Notes: a model not told the origin generated them from the sequence alone. DNA of 64,000 nt from Streptomyces panaciradicis (GCF_023516615.1 NZ_JAMGBF010000063.1:30259-94258); one strand, 5' to 3'; shown: positions 41,102-50,918, counted from the stretch's first letter. Made by a program: numbers and translations.

Positions 41102-42046
41102 ATGTCCGAAACCGGAGCTTCCCCACTCCCCGTCACACCCCCGGCGCGCTCCCCGCTCTTCCGCGCCGAGCACTTCGTCTGGCTCACCGCGCGCGTGCTG
41201 GAACAGCGCCTCTTCGCCCACCACTTCCTGAACGGCGGCGCCGACCCGGTGGAGACCGCCCTGGACGCCTACCGCAACGAGGACGGCGGATACGGCCACG
41301 CCCTGGAGCCCGACCTGCGCGGCCCGGTCAGCCAGCCGCTGCACACCGGGCACGCCCTGCGCGTCCTGGACTCCATCGGGCGCTGCGGCGGCCAGCGCGT
41401 GGAGCGGGTGTGCCGCTACCTGACCTCCGTCTCGACGGCGGACGGCGCGCTGCCGGCGATCCATCCCAGCCAGCGGGGCTACCCCGCCGCCCCCTTCATG
41501 CCGATCGTGGACGACCCGCCGAGCGAACTGCTCGCCACCGGGCCGGTCGTCGGCCTGCTGCACCGCAACGAGGTGTGGCACGCCTGGCTGTTCCGGGCCA
41601 CCGACTTCTGCTGGCAGGCGATCGATTCGCTGGAGAAGTCCCACCCCTACGAGATCGAGGCCGCCGTGGCCTTCCTGGACTCCGCTCCCGACCGCCCGCG
41701 CGCGGAGGCGGCCGCCGACCGGCTCGGCCGTCTGGTGCGCGAGCACCGGCTGGCAGCACTGGACCCGGACGACCTCGCCGCCTACCCGGTGGCGCCCGGC
41801 TACGCCCCCGGTGAGCACCACTTCCCGCACGACTACGCGAGGACGCCGAGTTCGCTCGCGCGCGCGTGGTTCACCGACGACGAGATGGAGCGCTCCCTGG
41901 ACTTCCTCGCGGCGGCTCAGCAGGAGGACGGCGGCTGGCCGATCCGGTGGCGTCAGTGGGCGCCGGGCATCGCCCTGGAGGCGCGCCCCCAGGTGACGAT
42001 CGAGGCACTGCGCGCCCTCCGGGCGTACGGCCGCTCCATCGGCTGA
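41102..42046 (+). CDS. Prenyltransferase/squalene-oxidase-like toroid protein
   Basis: Soluble protein of 314 residues, probably an alpha/alpha toroid. It has repeat-like elements such as AYRNEDGGYGHALEPDLRGP and AAQQEDGGWPIRW, resembling the QW/DGGW motifs of the squalene cyclase and prenyltransferase beta-subunit fold. The DxDD acid motif of active cyclases is not seen, and no signal peptide is present. The start is ATG 41102. It is monocistronic. Enzymatic activity should not be assumed. Confidence 0.72.
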   Translation: MSETGASPLPVTPPARSPLFRAEHFVWLTARVLEQRLFAHHFLNGGADPVETALDAYRNEDGGYGHALEPDLRGPVSQPLHTGHALRVLDSIGRCGGQRVERVCRYLTSVSTADGALPAIHPSQRGYPAAPFMPIVDDPPSELLATGPVVGLLHRNEVWHAWLFRATDFCWQAIDSLEKSHPYEIEAAVAFLDSAPDRPRAEAAADRLGRLVREHRLAALDPDDLAAYPVAPGYAPGEHHFPHDYARTPSSLARAWFTDDEMERSLDFLAAAQQEDGGWPIRWRQWAPGIALEARPQVTIEALRALRAYGRSIG

Positions 42047-42084
42047 CGGCCCGCGCCCCTCACCCGCCCGTGGCCTCGCACTCC

Positions 42085-42393
42085 TCACCCGCCCATGGCC
42101 CGCACCCCGGCGGTCACCACCACTCCCGCGGCCACCACGAGCAGGAAGGGGGCGCGCAGAACCAGCACGACAGCGGCCGCGAGAACGCCGGCCACACGCG
42201 CGTCCAGCACCAGGGCGCGCCCGTCGGCGAAGGTCTGCTGGGCGGTGAGCGCGGCCAGCAGTGCCACCGGCAGCAAGGCCGCCAGCCGCCGGACGAACGG
42301 CCGCCGCAGGGCTCCTTCGGGGACGAACAGGCCGGCAACCTTGACGGCGTAGCATCCGAGAGCCGTCAGGCCGATGGCGATCCAGGTGCTCAA
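42085..42393 (-). CDS. azlD: Branched-chain amino acid exporter small subunit AzlD
   Basis: Small membrane protein of 102 residues with about four hydrophobic segments (TWIAIGLTALGCYAVKVAG and FLLVVAAGVVVTAGVRAMG at the ends). It is the partner subunit of AzlC, overlapping the azlC stop by 4 bp. The family exports branched-chain amino acids or analogues. Last gene of an araC-azlC-azlD unit. Confidence 0.88.
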   Translation of the reverse strand: MSTWIAIGLTALGCYAVKVAGLFVPEGALRRPFVRRLAALLPVALLAALTAQQTFADGRALVLDARVAGVLAAAVVLVLRAPFLLVVAAGVVVTAGVRAMGG

Positions 42394-43136
42394 CGGTCCT
42401 CCCCCGTCACGTCACCGGGCGCCCGGCCGTCGCGGCGTCCCTTCAGGAGCAGGACGGCGGGAGCGGCCAGCGCGGCCACCAGGACGGGCACACCGGCGGG
42501 CAGCACGGGCAGCAGCCCGAGCCCCAGCACGACGGCGAGCCCGGCGACGGCACGCTCGGTGGCGGACCTCAGCATCGGCGCGAGCAGGGCCAGGAAGACG
42601 GCGGGTCCGGCGGCGTCCAGGCCCCACGCGTCCGTGTCCCCGATGGCCTTGGCGCCCAGGGCGCCGAGCAGGGTGGTGAGGTTCCACAGCAGGTACAGGC
42701 TGAGCCCGGTCACGGTGAACCCGATCCGGGCACCACGCCGCGTGGGCTGCGCGAGCGCGACCGCCGTCGTCTCGTCGATGACCCACTGCGCGGCGAACGG
42801 CCGCAGCAGGCGCGGAAGGGCCAGCACCTGCGACAGGCGCAGCCCGTAAAAGGCGTTGCGCACACCGAGGAAGAACGCTCCGGCGGCCGCCGTGAAGGGG
42901 CTGCCTCCGGCCGCGAGCGCTCCGACGAGCGCGAACTGGGACGCGCCGGTGAACACCAGGAGGCTGAGCACGCAGGTCTGCCCCAGGGTGAGCCCGCCGC
43001 CGGCCGAGGTCACCCCGAAGGCGAACCCGGACAGTCCGACGGCGACGCCGACTCCGAGCGCGTCCCGGACCACGGCGGCGTCCGTCTTGCCTGCGTCACC
43101 GGCTCCTGTGTCTGCGAGAGCTGTCTGTTCTGCCAC
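42390..43136 (-). CDS. azlC: Branched-chain amino acid exporter large subunit AzlC
   Basis: Membrane protein of 248 residues, AzlC family, with FAFGVTSAGGGLTLGQTCVLSLLVF, FTGASQFALVGALAAGGSP and NAFYGLRLSQVLALP, the usual family marks. It starts at GTG 43136, 10 bp after the AraC-type regulator gene, and is coupled to azlD. Confidence 0.92.
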   Translation of the reverse strand: MAEQTALADTGAGDAGKTDAAVVRDALGVGVAVGLSGFAFGVTSAGGGLTLGQTCVLSLLVFTGASQFALVGALAAGGSPFTAAAGAFFLGVRNAFYGLRLSQVLALPRLLRPFAAQWVIDETTAVALAQPTRRGARIGFTVTGLSLYLLWNLTTLLGALGAKAIGDTDAWGLDAAGPAVFLALLAPMLRSATERAVAGLAVVLGLGLLPVLPAGVPVLVAALAAPAVLLLKGRRDGRAPGDVTGEDR

Positions 43137-43146
43137 GCCCCGGACG

Positions 43147-44001
43147 CTACGGGGACGGCGGACCTGCGTCTTGTACGTTCTTGCGCTCCCGCTGGTAGGC
43201 CCCCGGTGGAACGCCGACGATCCGTGCGAAGTGCCGGTTCAGATGCGGTTGGTCGGTGAAGCCCACGGCGACGGCCGCCTGGGCGGGCGCCGTCCCGCCG
43301 TCGAGCAGCCGCCGCGCCCGCCGCACCCGGGCGTCCGTCAGCCAGGCGTGGGGCGGCATCCCGTAGGCGTCCCGGAAGGCCCGCAGCAGCGCGAACGGAC
43401 TGGTCCCGAGATCACCCGCCAGCGTCTCCAGCGTCGGCGGCTCGGCCATCCGCTCCTCCAGCACGGCACGCGCGCGTGCGGCGACCCGGGCCCCCGCCGT
43501 CCGCACGGCCCGCTGCGGCAGCGGACCGCCGTTGAGCCGCAGCAGCCGGGTGACGGCGATCCGCAGCAAGGTGTCGGCCGCCAGCGCGTTGCCCTCGTCG
43601 GCGGCCCGCAGGACCTGGTGGACGAGCCGGACCGCGTACGGGTCGTCGAGGACGGGGCTGACGAATCCCGGCGCCCCGCGGAGGGAGGTCGTCTCGGCGG
43701 CGATCTCGGCGACGACGTCAGGCGACGGGTAGACGGCCCCGTACCGCCAGCCCTCGGGCACCCCGGCCCGGCCCGTGTGCGAGGTGTCGGGATTGACCAG
43801 CGCGAGAGCCCCCGCCCCCGCGTACTGGTCGGCGCCGCGGTGGTGGAAGACCTCGACCCCGTCGGCGATGGCCGCGATGACGAAGTGCTCATGGGTGTGG
43901 CGCACGAACGTCTTGCGGACGTACCGGGCCCGCAGCAGATCGACGCCGGGCAGGTCGGCGTACCGCCAGTGCCGAGCCGCCTCCTCACCGAATTCCGCCA
44001 T
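43147..44001 (-). CDS. AraC-family regulator of azlCD
   Basis: Transcription factor of 284 residues. An N-terminal cupin-like effector domain (TFVRHTHEHFVIAAI, HHRGADQYAGAGALALVNPDTSHTG) precedes a double-HTH AraC domain (about 170-275) with ETLAGDLGTSPFALLRAF and AAVAVGFTDQPHLNRHF. ATG 44001 gives the natural start; the longer upstream frame overlaps lhr in antisense. It is the first gene of the azl operon, so it probably senses an amino acid and controls its own exporter. Confidence 0.88.
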   Translation of the reverse strand: MAEFGEEAARHWRYADLPGVDLLRARYVRKTFVRHTHEHFVIAAIADGVEVFHHRGADQYAGAGALALVNPDTSHTGRAGVPEGWRYGAVYPSPDVVAEIAAETTSLRGAPGFVSPVLDDPYAVRLVHQVLRAADEGNALAADTLLRIAVTRLLRLNGGPLPQRAVRTAGARVAARARAVLEERMAEPPTLETLAGDLGTSPFALLRAFRDAYGMPPHAWLTDARVRRARRLLDGGTAPAQAAVAVGFTDQPHLNRHFARIVGVPPGAYQRERKNVQDAGPPSP

Positions 44002-44130
44002 ACAGCCGATTCTCCGCCACGCCCTCCCGGCCCGCCGAGCCGCACCCGCGCTCCCCGCCCCACTCGTCGCTCTCGCGCCGCGAACCCGCAGGTCAACCGT
44101 ATTGTCAGTGGCCGGGTGCAGGATGGACGC

Positions 44131-47100
44131 ATGGTCAGCGACGCTCAACGGGCCCTCGACGGCTTCTCCCCCGCGACCCGCGGCTGGTTCACGGGGGCCT
44201 TCTCCGCGCCCACCGCGGCCCAGGCGGGCGCGTGGAACGCCATCAGAGAGGGCTCGGACGTGCTGGTGGTCGCCCCCACCGGCTCGGGCAAGACCCTGGC
44301 CGCCTTCCTCGCCGCCCTGGACCAGCTCGCCTCCACACCCCCGCCCGCCGACCCGAGGAAGCGCTGCCGGGTCCTGTACGTGTCGCCGCTGAAGGCCCTC
44401 GCGGTGGACGTGGAGCGCAACCTCCGCAGCCCCCTCACCGGCATCCGCCACGAGTCCGTCCGCCTCGGCCTGCCCGAGCCCGAGGTGAAGGTGGGCATCC
44501 GCTCCGGCGACACCCCCGCCGCCGAGCGCCGCGCCCTGGCCACCCGCCCCCCGGACATCCTGATCACCACCCCCGAGTCCCTCTTCCTGATGCTGACGTC
44601 GTCGACCCGCGACGCGCTGACCGGTGTGGAGACGGTGATCCTGGACGAGGTGCACGCGGTGGCCGGCACCAAGCGCGGTGCCCACCTCGCGCTCTCCCTG
44701 GAGCGCCTGGACGAGCTCCTGCCCAGGCCCGCCCGCCGCATCGGCCTGTCGGCGACCGTCCGCCCGGTGGACGAGGTGGCCCGCTATCTGTCACCGCGCC
44801 GCAAGGTCGAGATCGTCCAGCCGAAGTCGGGCAAGGAGTTCGACCTGTCGGTCGTCGTCCCGGTGGAGGACCTGGGCGAGCTGGGCGGCTCACCGGTGGC
44901 CGACGGCTCGGAAGGGGCGGAGCGCCCCTCGATCTGGCCGCATGTCGAGGAGCGGATCACCGACCTCGTCCAGGCCCACCGCTCCACGATCGTGTTCGCC
45001 AACTCCCGCCGCCTCGCGGAGCGCCTGTGCAACAGGCTCAACGAGATCGCGTACGAGCGCGCCACCGGCGAACCCCTGGACGAGCACCACGCCCCGGCCG
45101 AGCTCATGGGTGGCTCGGGAGCCGCGCAGGGCGCCCCGCCGGTCATCGCGCGCGCTCACCACGGCTCGGTCTCCAAGGAGCAGCGGGCGCTGGTCGAGGA
45201 GGACCTCAAAGCGGGCCGCCTGCCCGCGGTGGTGGCGACGTCCAGCCTGGAACTGGGCATCGACATGGGCGCCGTCGACCTGGTCGTCCAGGTCGAGTCG
45301 CCCCCTTCGGTCGCCTCGGGCCTGCAGCGCGTGGGCCGCGCGGGCCACCAGGTCGGCGCGGTCAGCACCGGCGTGGTCTTCCCCAAGTACCGCGGTGACC
45401 TGGTCCAGGCGGCGGTGGTCACCGAGCGCATGCGCACCGGCTCCATCGAGTCCCTGCGGGTCCCCGCCAACCCGCTGGACGTCCTCGCCCAGCAGCTGGT
45501 CGCCATGACGGCCCTGGACACCTGGCAGGTCGACGACCTGCTGGCCACGGTCCGCCGCGCGGCCCCCTTCGCGTCCCTGCCCGAGTCGGCGTTCACCGCG
45601 GTCCTGGACATGCTCGCGGGCCGCTACCCGTCCGACGCGTTCGCCGAGCTGCGCCCGCGCGTGGTGTGGGACCGCGTCGCGGGCACCGTCACCGGCCGTC
45701 CGGGCGCCCAGCGCCTCGCCGTGACCTCGGGCGGCACCATCCCCGACCGCGGCCTCTTCGGGGTCTTCCTCGCCGGATCCGATCCCAAGAAGGGCGGTGG
45801 CCGGGTCGGCGAACTCGACGAGGAGATGGTCTACGAGTCCCGGGTCGGCGACGTGTTCACGCTCGGCACCAGCTCCTGGCGGATCGAGGACATCACCCGC
45901 GACCGCGTGCTGGTCTCCCCCGCGCCGGGCGTCCCGGGCCGGCTGCCCTTCTGGAAGGGCGACCAGCTCGGCCGCCCGCTCGAACTGGGCCGGGCGCTGG
46001 GCCAGTTCCTGCGCGAGGTCGGCTCCCTGCCCAAGGACGACGCCCGGCTGCGCCTGCTCACGGCGGGGCTGGACGCCTGGGCGGCGGACAACGTCCTGTC
46101 CTACCTGGACGAGCAGCGTGAGGCCTGCGGTCACATCCCCGACGACCGCACGATCGTGGTCGAGCGCTTCCGGGACGAGCTGGGCGACTGGCGGGTGGTC
46201 GTCCACTCCCCGTTCGGCGCGCAGGTGCACGCCCCGTGGGCGCTCGCCCTCGGCGCCAAGCTCTCCGAGCGCTACGGCATGGACGCGCAGGTCATGCACG
46301 CCGACGACGGCATCGTCCTGCGTCTGCCCGACGCCGACCTCATGGGCCTGGACCTGCTCGACCGGGAACCGACGAAGGCGGGCACCGAGTACGACGCCGA
46401 CCAGGCCCCCGTGGGCGCGGCGGACGTCGTCTTCGACAAGGGCGAGGTCGACCAGATCGTCACCGACCAGGTCGGCGGATCGGCCCTGTTCGCGTCCCGG
46501 TTCCGCGAGTGCGCCGCGCGCGCGCTGCTGCTCCCGCGCCGCAATCCCGGCAAGCGCACCCCGCTCTGGCAGCAGCGCCAGCGCGCCGCGCAACTGCTGG
46601 AGGTGGCCAGCGAGTTCGGCTCGTTCCCGATCGTCCTCGAAGCCGTCCGCGAATGCCTCCAGGACGTCTTCGACGTGCCCGGCCTCGTCGAGCTGATGGG
46701 CGACCTCGAGGCCCGCAAGGTGCGTCTGGTGGAGGTCACCACCCCGGAGCCGTCCCCCTTCGCCCGTTCCCTCCTCTTCGGCTACGTCGCCCAGTTCCTG
46801 TACGAGGGGGACTCACCGCTCGCCGAGCGCCGGGCCGCCGCCCTCTCCCTGGACTCGCGTCTGCTGGCCGAACTGCTGGGCCAGGCGGAGCTGCGTGAAC
46901 TCCTCGACGCCGAGGTGCTGACCGAGCTGGAGCGCGAACTCCAGTGGCTCACCGAGGACCGGCGCGTCAAGGACGCCGAGGGCATCGCCGACATCCTGCG
47001 CCTCCTCGGCCCGCTGACCGACGCGGAGCTGGCCGAGCGGGGCGCGGAGCCGCACTGGGTCCAGGAGCTGGCCTCCGCCCGGCGCGCGATCCGGGTCCGG

Positions 47101-49005
47101 GTCGGCGGCACCGAGCACTGGGCGGCCATCGAGGACGCCGGGCGCCTGCGCGACGCACTCGGCACCGCGCTGCCCGTCGGCGTCCCCGAGGCGTTCATGG
47201 AGCCGGTCAAGGACCCTCTGGGCGACCTGCTGGCCCGCTACGCCCGCACCCACGGCCCGTTCACGTCGGCCACGGCGGCGGCCCGTTTCGGCCTGGGCGT
47301 GGCGGTCACGGAGGGCGCGCTGCAGCGGCTCGCCGCGAACGGCCGTGTCGTACAGGGCGAGTTCCATCCCGCGGGCATCGGCCAGGAGTGGTGTGACGCG
47401 TCCGTGCTGCGCCGTCTGCGCCGCCGTTCCCTGGCGGCGCTGCGGCACGAACTGGAGCCGGTGCCCCCGGCAGCGCTCGCCCAGTTCCTCCCGCAGTGGC
47501 AGCACATCGGCAAGGGTCACGCACTGCGCGGCATCGACGGACTGGTCCGGGCGATCGAGCAGTTGCAGGGAGCTTCGGTCCCCGCCTCCGCCCTGGAGAA
47601 GCTGGTACTGCCCTCCCGCGTCGCCGGCTACACCCCGGCGATGCTCGACGAGCTCACCGCCGCCGGAGAGATCGTCTGGGCCGGCGCGGGCGCGCTGCCC
47701 GGCAAGGACGGCTGGGTCTCCCTCTACACGACGGACGCGGCCCCGCTCCTCCTGCCCCCACCCCACCCGCTGGAACTGACCGCCCTGCACCAGTCCGTGC
47801 TGGACGCCCTCTCCGGGGGCTACGGCCTGTTCTTCCGGCAGATCGCGGACCAGGTCCGCGCCACCACCCACCCCGAGGCCACCGATCCCCAACTGGCGGA
47901 CGCCGTCTGGGACCTGGCCTGGTCCGGGCGCCTGACGAACGACACGCTGACCCCGATGCGCTCCCTGCTGGGTTCGGGCCGCACCGCGGGCTCCACGGCC
48001 CACCGGGCCAAGCGCACCGTCCCGCGCGGCCGCTACGGCTCCCTGACCGCCGCCGCCCGCACCGCCTCCCGGACGGGCCCGCCCACCGTCGCCGGCCGCT
48101 GGTCGCTGCTCCCCTCCCAGGAGCCCGACCCCACGGTCCGCGCCCACGCCCTCGCCCGCACTCTCCTCGACCGGCACGGCGTGGTCACCCGGGGCGCCGT
48201 CGCCGCGGAAGGCGTCGAGGGCGGCTTCTCGGCGACGTACCGCATCCTGTCCGTGTTCGAGGAGAGCGGCCAGGCCCGGCGCGGCTATGTGGTGGAGGGA
48301 CTCGGCGCGGCCCAGTTCGCGATGGACGGCGCGGTGGACCGCCTCCGCGCGGTGTCCAACGCGCGCGACCGGGGCGAGGCCCTCCCGCACCCGCCCATGG
48401 ACGACATGACCTGGCCCCCCGTCTCCTCCGAGATCACCGGCTTCACCGAGGACCCGGACGGCTTCCCGCCCACCCCGCCCTCGCGCGACGAGTACGTCTC
48501 GCCCCGCGACTTCGCCGATCCCGGCGCGGGCGGCCCACGCGGCGGCTCCGGCTACGTCCCGTACGCCTCGTACGGCTCCCCCGCCCCCAACCGCCGCCCG
48601 CGTCCGGCCCCCGACTCCCGAGCCGTGGTCCTGGCCGCCGCCGACCCGGCGAACGCCTACGGCGCGGCCCTGCCCTGGCCGGAACCCCCGACGGGGGCGG
48701 GCCACAAACCGGGCCGCAAGGCAGGCTCCCTGGTGGTCCTCGTCGACGGCGAGCTGACGCTGTACATGGAGCGCGGCGGCAAGACCCTGCTCGCCTGGCC
48801 GGCCGACCCCGACGGCAAGGCCACGGACGACCCCCGCCTCCAGCCGGCCGCCGAAGCCCTGGCCGGCGCGGCCCGTGCAGGCTCCCTGGGGACCGTCACG
48901 GTGGAACGCATCAACAACGCCCAGGCCCTCACCTCCCCCATCGGCGCCCTCCTGGAAGGAGCAGGCTTCATCGCGACCCCCAGAGGCCTGCGCCTGCGCG
49001 CCTAG
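44131..49005 (+). CDS. lhr: Lhr-family ATP-dependent DNA/RNA helicase
   Basis: Large superfamily 2 helicase of 1624 residues with the Lhr-core plus C-terminal layout known from actinobacteria. Walker A is APTGSGKT (48-55) and the DEVH box is near 172; SATVRPVDEVARYL, VFANSRRLAERLCNRL, TSSLELGIDMG and QRVGRAGHQVG are the other helicase motifs. The Lhr-specific winged helix and beta barrel lie at about 400-850, followed by the Lhr-CTD. A Pro/Ser-rich linker (about 1450-1520) precedes a final domain of about 110 residues. The start is ATG 44131 with AGGA 8 nt upstream. Mycobacterial Lhr is a 3'-5' helicase induced by DNA damage. Nei follows 53 bp downstream. Confidence 0.94.
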   Translation: MVSDAQRALDGFSPATRGWFTGAFSAPTAAQAGAWNAIREGSDVLVVAPTGSGKTLAAFLAALDQLASTPPPADPRKRCRVLYVSPLKALAVDVERNLRSPLTGIRHESVRLGLPEPEVKVGIRSGDTPAAERRALATRPPDILITTPESLFLMLTSSTRDALTGVETVILDEVHAVAGTKRGAHLALSLERLDELLPRPARRIGLSATVRPVDEVARYLSPRRKVEIVQPKSGKEFDLSVVVPVEDLGELGGSPVADGSEGAERPSIWPHVEERITDLVQAHRSTIVFANSRRLAERLCNRLNEIAYERATGEPLDEHHAPAELMGGSGAAQGAPPVIARAHHGSVSKEQRALVEEDLKAGRLPAVVATSSLELGIDMGAVDLVVQVESPPSVASGLQRVGRAGHQVGAVSTGVVFPKYRGDLVQAAVVTERMRTGSIESLRVPANPLDVLAQQLVAMTALDTWQVDDLLATVRRAAPFASLPESAFTAVLDMLAGRYPSDAFAELRPRVVWDRVAGTVTGRPGAQRLAVTSGGTIPDRGLFGVFLAGSDPKKGGGRVGELDEEMVYESRVGDVFTLGTSSWRIEDITRDRVLVSPAPGVPGRLPFWKGDQLGRPLELGRALGQFLREVGSLPKDDARLRLLTAGLDAWAADNVLSYLDEQREACGHIPDDRTIVVERFRDELGDWRVVVHSPFGAQVHAPWALALGAKLSERYGMDAQVMHADDGIVLRLPDADLMGLDLLDREPTKAGTEYDADQAPVGAADVVFDKGEVDQIVTDQVGGSALFASRFRECAARALLLPRRNPGKRTPLWQQRQRAAQLLEVASEFGSFPIVLEAVRECLQDVFDVPGLVELMGDLEARKVRLVEVTTPEPSPFARSLLFGYVAQFLYEGDSPLAERRAAALSLDSRLLAELLGQAELRELLDAEVLTELERELQWLTEDRRVKDAEGIADILRLLGPLTDAELAERGAEPHWVQELASARRAIRVRVGGTEHWAAIEDAGRLRDALGTALPVGVPEAFMEPVKDPLGDLLARYARTHGPFTSATAAARFGLGVAVTEGALQRLAANGRVVQGEFHPAGIGQEWCDASVLRRLRRRSLAALRHELEPVPPAALAQFLPQWQHIGKGHALRGIDGLVRAIEQLQGASVPASALEKLVLPSRVAGYTPAMLDELTAAGEIVWAGAGALPGKDGWVSLYTTDAAPLLLPPPHPLELTALHQSVLDALSGGYGLFFRQIADQVRATTHPEATDPQLADAVWDLAWSGRLTNDTLTPMRSLLGSGRTAGSTAHRAKRTVPRGRYGSLTAAARTASRTGPPTVAGRWSLLPSQEPDPTVRAHALARTLLDRHGVVTRGAVAAEGVEGGFSATYRILSVFEESGQARRGYVVEGLGAAQFAMDGAVDRLRAVSNARDRGEALPHPPMDDMTWPPVSSEITGFTEDPDGFPPTPPSRDEYVSPRDFADPGAGGPRGGSGYVPYASYGSPAPNRRPRPAPDSRAVVLAAADPANAYGAALPWPEPPTGAGHKPGRKAGSLVVLVDGELTLYMERGGKTLLAWPADPDGKATDDPRLQPAAEALAGAARAGSLGTVTVERINNAQALTSPIGALLEGAGFIATPRGLRLRA

Positions 49006-49058
49006 GGCGCGCTCCGGCCCGGCCGCTTCGACGACACGAGCCGTGCAACCCTGGATCC

Positions 49059-49895
49059 ATGCCCGAAGGAGACACCGTCTGGCAGGCCGCGAAACGCCTG
49101 CACACCGCCCTCGCGGGCAAGCCGCTGACCCGCAGCGACCTCCGCGTGCCCAAGTACGCCACGGCCGACCTGACGGGCCGGACCGTCCTGGACGTGACCG
49201 CGCGCGGCAAGCACCTCCTGACCCGGATCGAGGGCGGCCTCACCCTCCACTCGCACCTGCGGATGGACGGCGCCTGGAAGGTGTACGCGAACGGCCGGCG
49301 CTGGACCGGCGGCCCCTCGCACCAGATCCGCGTGATCCTGGGCACCGCGGACCAGACGGCCGTCGGCTACCGCCTCCCCGTGCTCGAGCTGCTGCGCACC
49401 GCCGACGAGGACCGCGCCGTGGGCCACCTCGGCCCGGACCTCCTGGGCCCGGACTGGGACCCCGAGCGGGCGCTCGCGAACGTCCTCGCCGATCCGGACC
49501 GTGCCCTGGGCGAGGCTCTGCTGGACCAGCGCAACCTCGCCGGCATCGGCAACGTGTACAAGTGCGAGCTGTGCTTCCTGCTCGGCGTCACCCCCTGGCT
49601 CCCGGTCGGCGCCCTGCCCGCCGAGCGCGCGGCGAAGCTGCCGGAGCTGGCCAAGCGGCTCCTGGAGGCCAACCGGGACCGCCCGACCCGCATGACCACG
49701 GGCCGCAGCGGCCAGGCCCTGTTCGTGTACGGCCGCGCGCCCCGCCCCTGTCTGCGCTGCGGGACGTCCATCCGCCTGGCCGACCAGGGCGACGGCTCGC
49801 GCGATCGCCCCACCTACTGGTGCCCCCACTGCCAGCCGGGCCCCGCCCCGAGCCCCCGCACCCACCGCGGAAGCCGGCCACTGACGACCAATTGA
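49059..49895 (+). CDS. Fpg/Nei-family DNA glycosylase (endonuclease VIII-like)
   Basis: Base-excision glycosylase/AP lyase of 278 residues. MPEGDTVWQAAKRLH gives the catalytic Pro2 and Glu3 after Met removal; the family Lys is in RGKHLL, the helix-two-turn-helix in LDQRNLAGIGNVYKCE, and the C-terminal zinc finger has CxxC (CLRCG) and CxxC (CPHC). The DTVW start indicates the Nei rather than the Fpg branch, so oxidised pyrimidines are the likely substrates. ATG 49059 lies 53 bp after lhr, suggesting a repair operon. Confidence 0.93.
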   Translation: MPEGDTVWQAAKRLHTALAGKPLTRSDLRVPKYATADLTGRTVLDVTARGKHLLTRIEGGLTLHSHLRMDGAWKVYANGRRWTGGPSHQIRVILGTADQTAVGYRLPVLELLRTADEDRAVGHLGPDLLGPDWDPERALANVLADPDRALGEALLDQRNLAGIGNVYKCELCFLLGVTPWLPVGALPAERAAKLPELAKRLLEANRDRPTRMTTGRSGQALFVYGRAPRPCLRCGTSIRLADQGDGSRDRPTYWCPHCQPGPAPSPRTHRGSRPLTTN

Positions 49896-49927
49896 CGACC
49901 CGTCAGAAACGCTCGTACCGTCCTTGC

Positions 49928-50692
49928 ATGCCCGTAAAGGCGTACGACCTCACCGGACGGACCGCGTTCGTCACCGGGGCGGCGGCCGGCATCGGCCGCG
50001 CCTCGGCCCTGCTGCTGGCCGAGGCGGGTGCCACGGTCCACTGCGCGGACCGGGACGCGCAGGGCCTGCACGAGACGGCGACCCTGATCAAGGACGCCGG
50101 CGGCACGGCCCGTACGCACCACCTCGACGTCACCGACCGCGAACAGCTCCACCAGGCCGTCGCGGCCTGCGAGGAGCTGCACGTGATGGCGGCCATCGCC
50201 GGCATCATGCACAGCAGCCCGGTACTCGAGACGCGGGACGAGGACCTCGACCGCGTCCTGAACGTCAACTTCAAAGGCGTTCTCCACGCCTGCCAGGAGG
50301 CCGCCCGCGCGATGCTGGCCCGCCGGACCCCCGGCAGCATCGTCACCATGGCCTCCGGCGCCATCGACTCCGGCCGCCCCGGTCTGCTCTGCTACGGCGC
50401 CGCCAAGGCGGCCGTCGTCCAGCTGACGAAGACGCTGGCGAGCGAGGTCGGACAGCACGGCATCCGCGTCAACGCGGTCGCACCGGGCTGGACGCGCACG
50501 CCCATGACCGAGCGCCACGAGGCCGCGGAGCAGGCGCGGACCGAGGCGCTGATGGCGCGGCTGTCGCCGCTGGGCCGGGTGGGCGAGCCCCAGGACGTCG
50601 CCCACGCCGTGCTCTACCTCGCCTCGGACGCCTCGGCGTTCATGACGGGCCAGATCCTGCGTCCGAACGGCGGAGTGGCGATGCCGTGGTGA
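49928..50692 (+). CDS. Short-chain dehydrogenase/reductase
   Basis: Classical SDR of 254 residues. The cofactor motif is TGAAAGIGRAS (17-27), with CADRD after beta-2 suggesting NAD(H) preference. The catalytic Ser is in TMASGA, the YxxxK motif is YGAAK, and VNAVAPGWTRTPM is the C-terminal family mark. The usual NNAG motif is AIAG. It follows nei by 32 bp. Substrate unknown; its 3' end overlaps an antisense small gene. Confidence 0.9.
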   Translation: MPVKAYDLTGRTAFVTGAAAGIGRASALLLAEAGATVHCADRDAQGLHETATLIKDAGGTARTHHLDVTDREQLHQAVAACEELHVMAAIAGIMHSSPVLETRDEDLDRVLNVNFKGVLHACQEAARAMLARRTPGSIVTMASGAIDSGRPGLLCYGAAKAAVVQLTKTLASEVGQHGIRVNAVAPGWTRTPMTERHEAAEQARTEALMARLSPLGRVGEPQDVAHAVLYLASDASAFMTGQILRPNGGVAMPW

Positions 50693-50918
50693 CGGCGGCC
50701 GTCCGCCAGGCCGCCCGCCACCGGCCCGCGCGCACGGCTCCGGCGGCCCGCCCCTTGGGCACACAGTGCACCGGCAGCAGGCTCACCCCCCACCCTCCGG
50801 CCACGACCGCCCCCTCCAGCACCCCGGCGCCGGGCGCCAGCGCCAGCCGCAGCGCGGCACACCACCACAGCACCCCAAGCCCGAGCGCCACCCCCCGGCG
50901 CACTGTCGGCCGTGCCAT
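50640..50918 (-). CDS. Small membrane protein, hypothetical
   Basis: Predicted protein of 92 residues with hydrophobic segments GVALGLGVLWWCAALRLAL and GAVVAGGWGVSLLPVHCV and a basic, Arg-rich C-terminal half. Support is the very good ribosome site GGAGGTG, 5-6 nt before ATG 50918. It overlaps the 3' end of the SDR gene by 53 bp in antisense, so its last residues may be poorly constrained. It lies 97 bp before the dps stop, in the same direction reading away from it. No family recognised. Confidence 0.6.
   Translation of the reverse strand: MARPTVRRGVALGLGVLWWCAALRLALAPGAGVLEGAVVAGGWGVSLLPVHCVPKGRAAGAVRAGRWRAAWRTAAVTTASPLRRSDAGSGPS

Noticed and set aside
41102..42046. Functional terpene cyclase
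   Set aside because: Only DGGW/QW-like repeats are present; no DxDD or DDxxD catalytic motif is visible.
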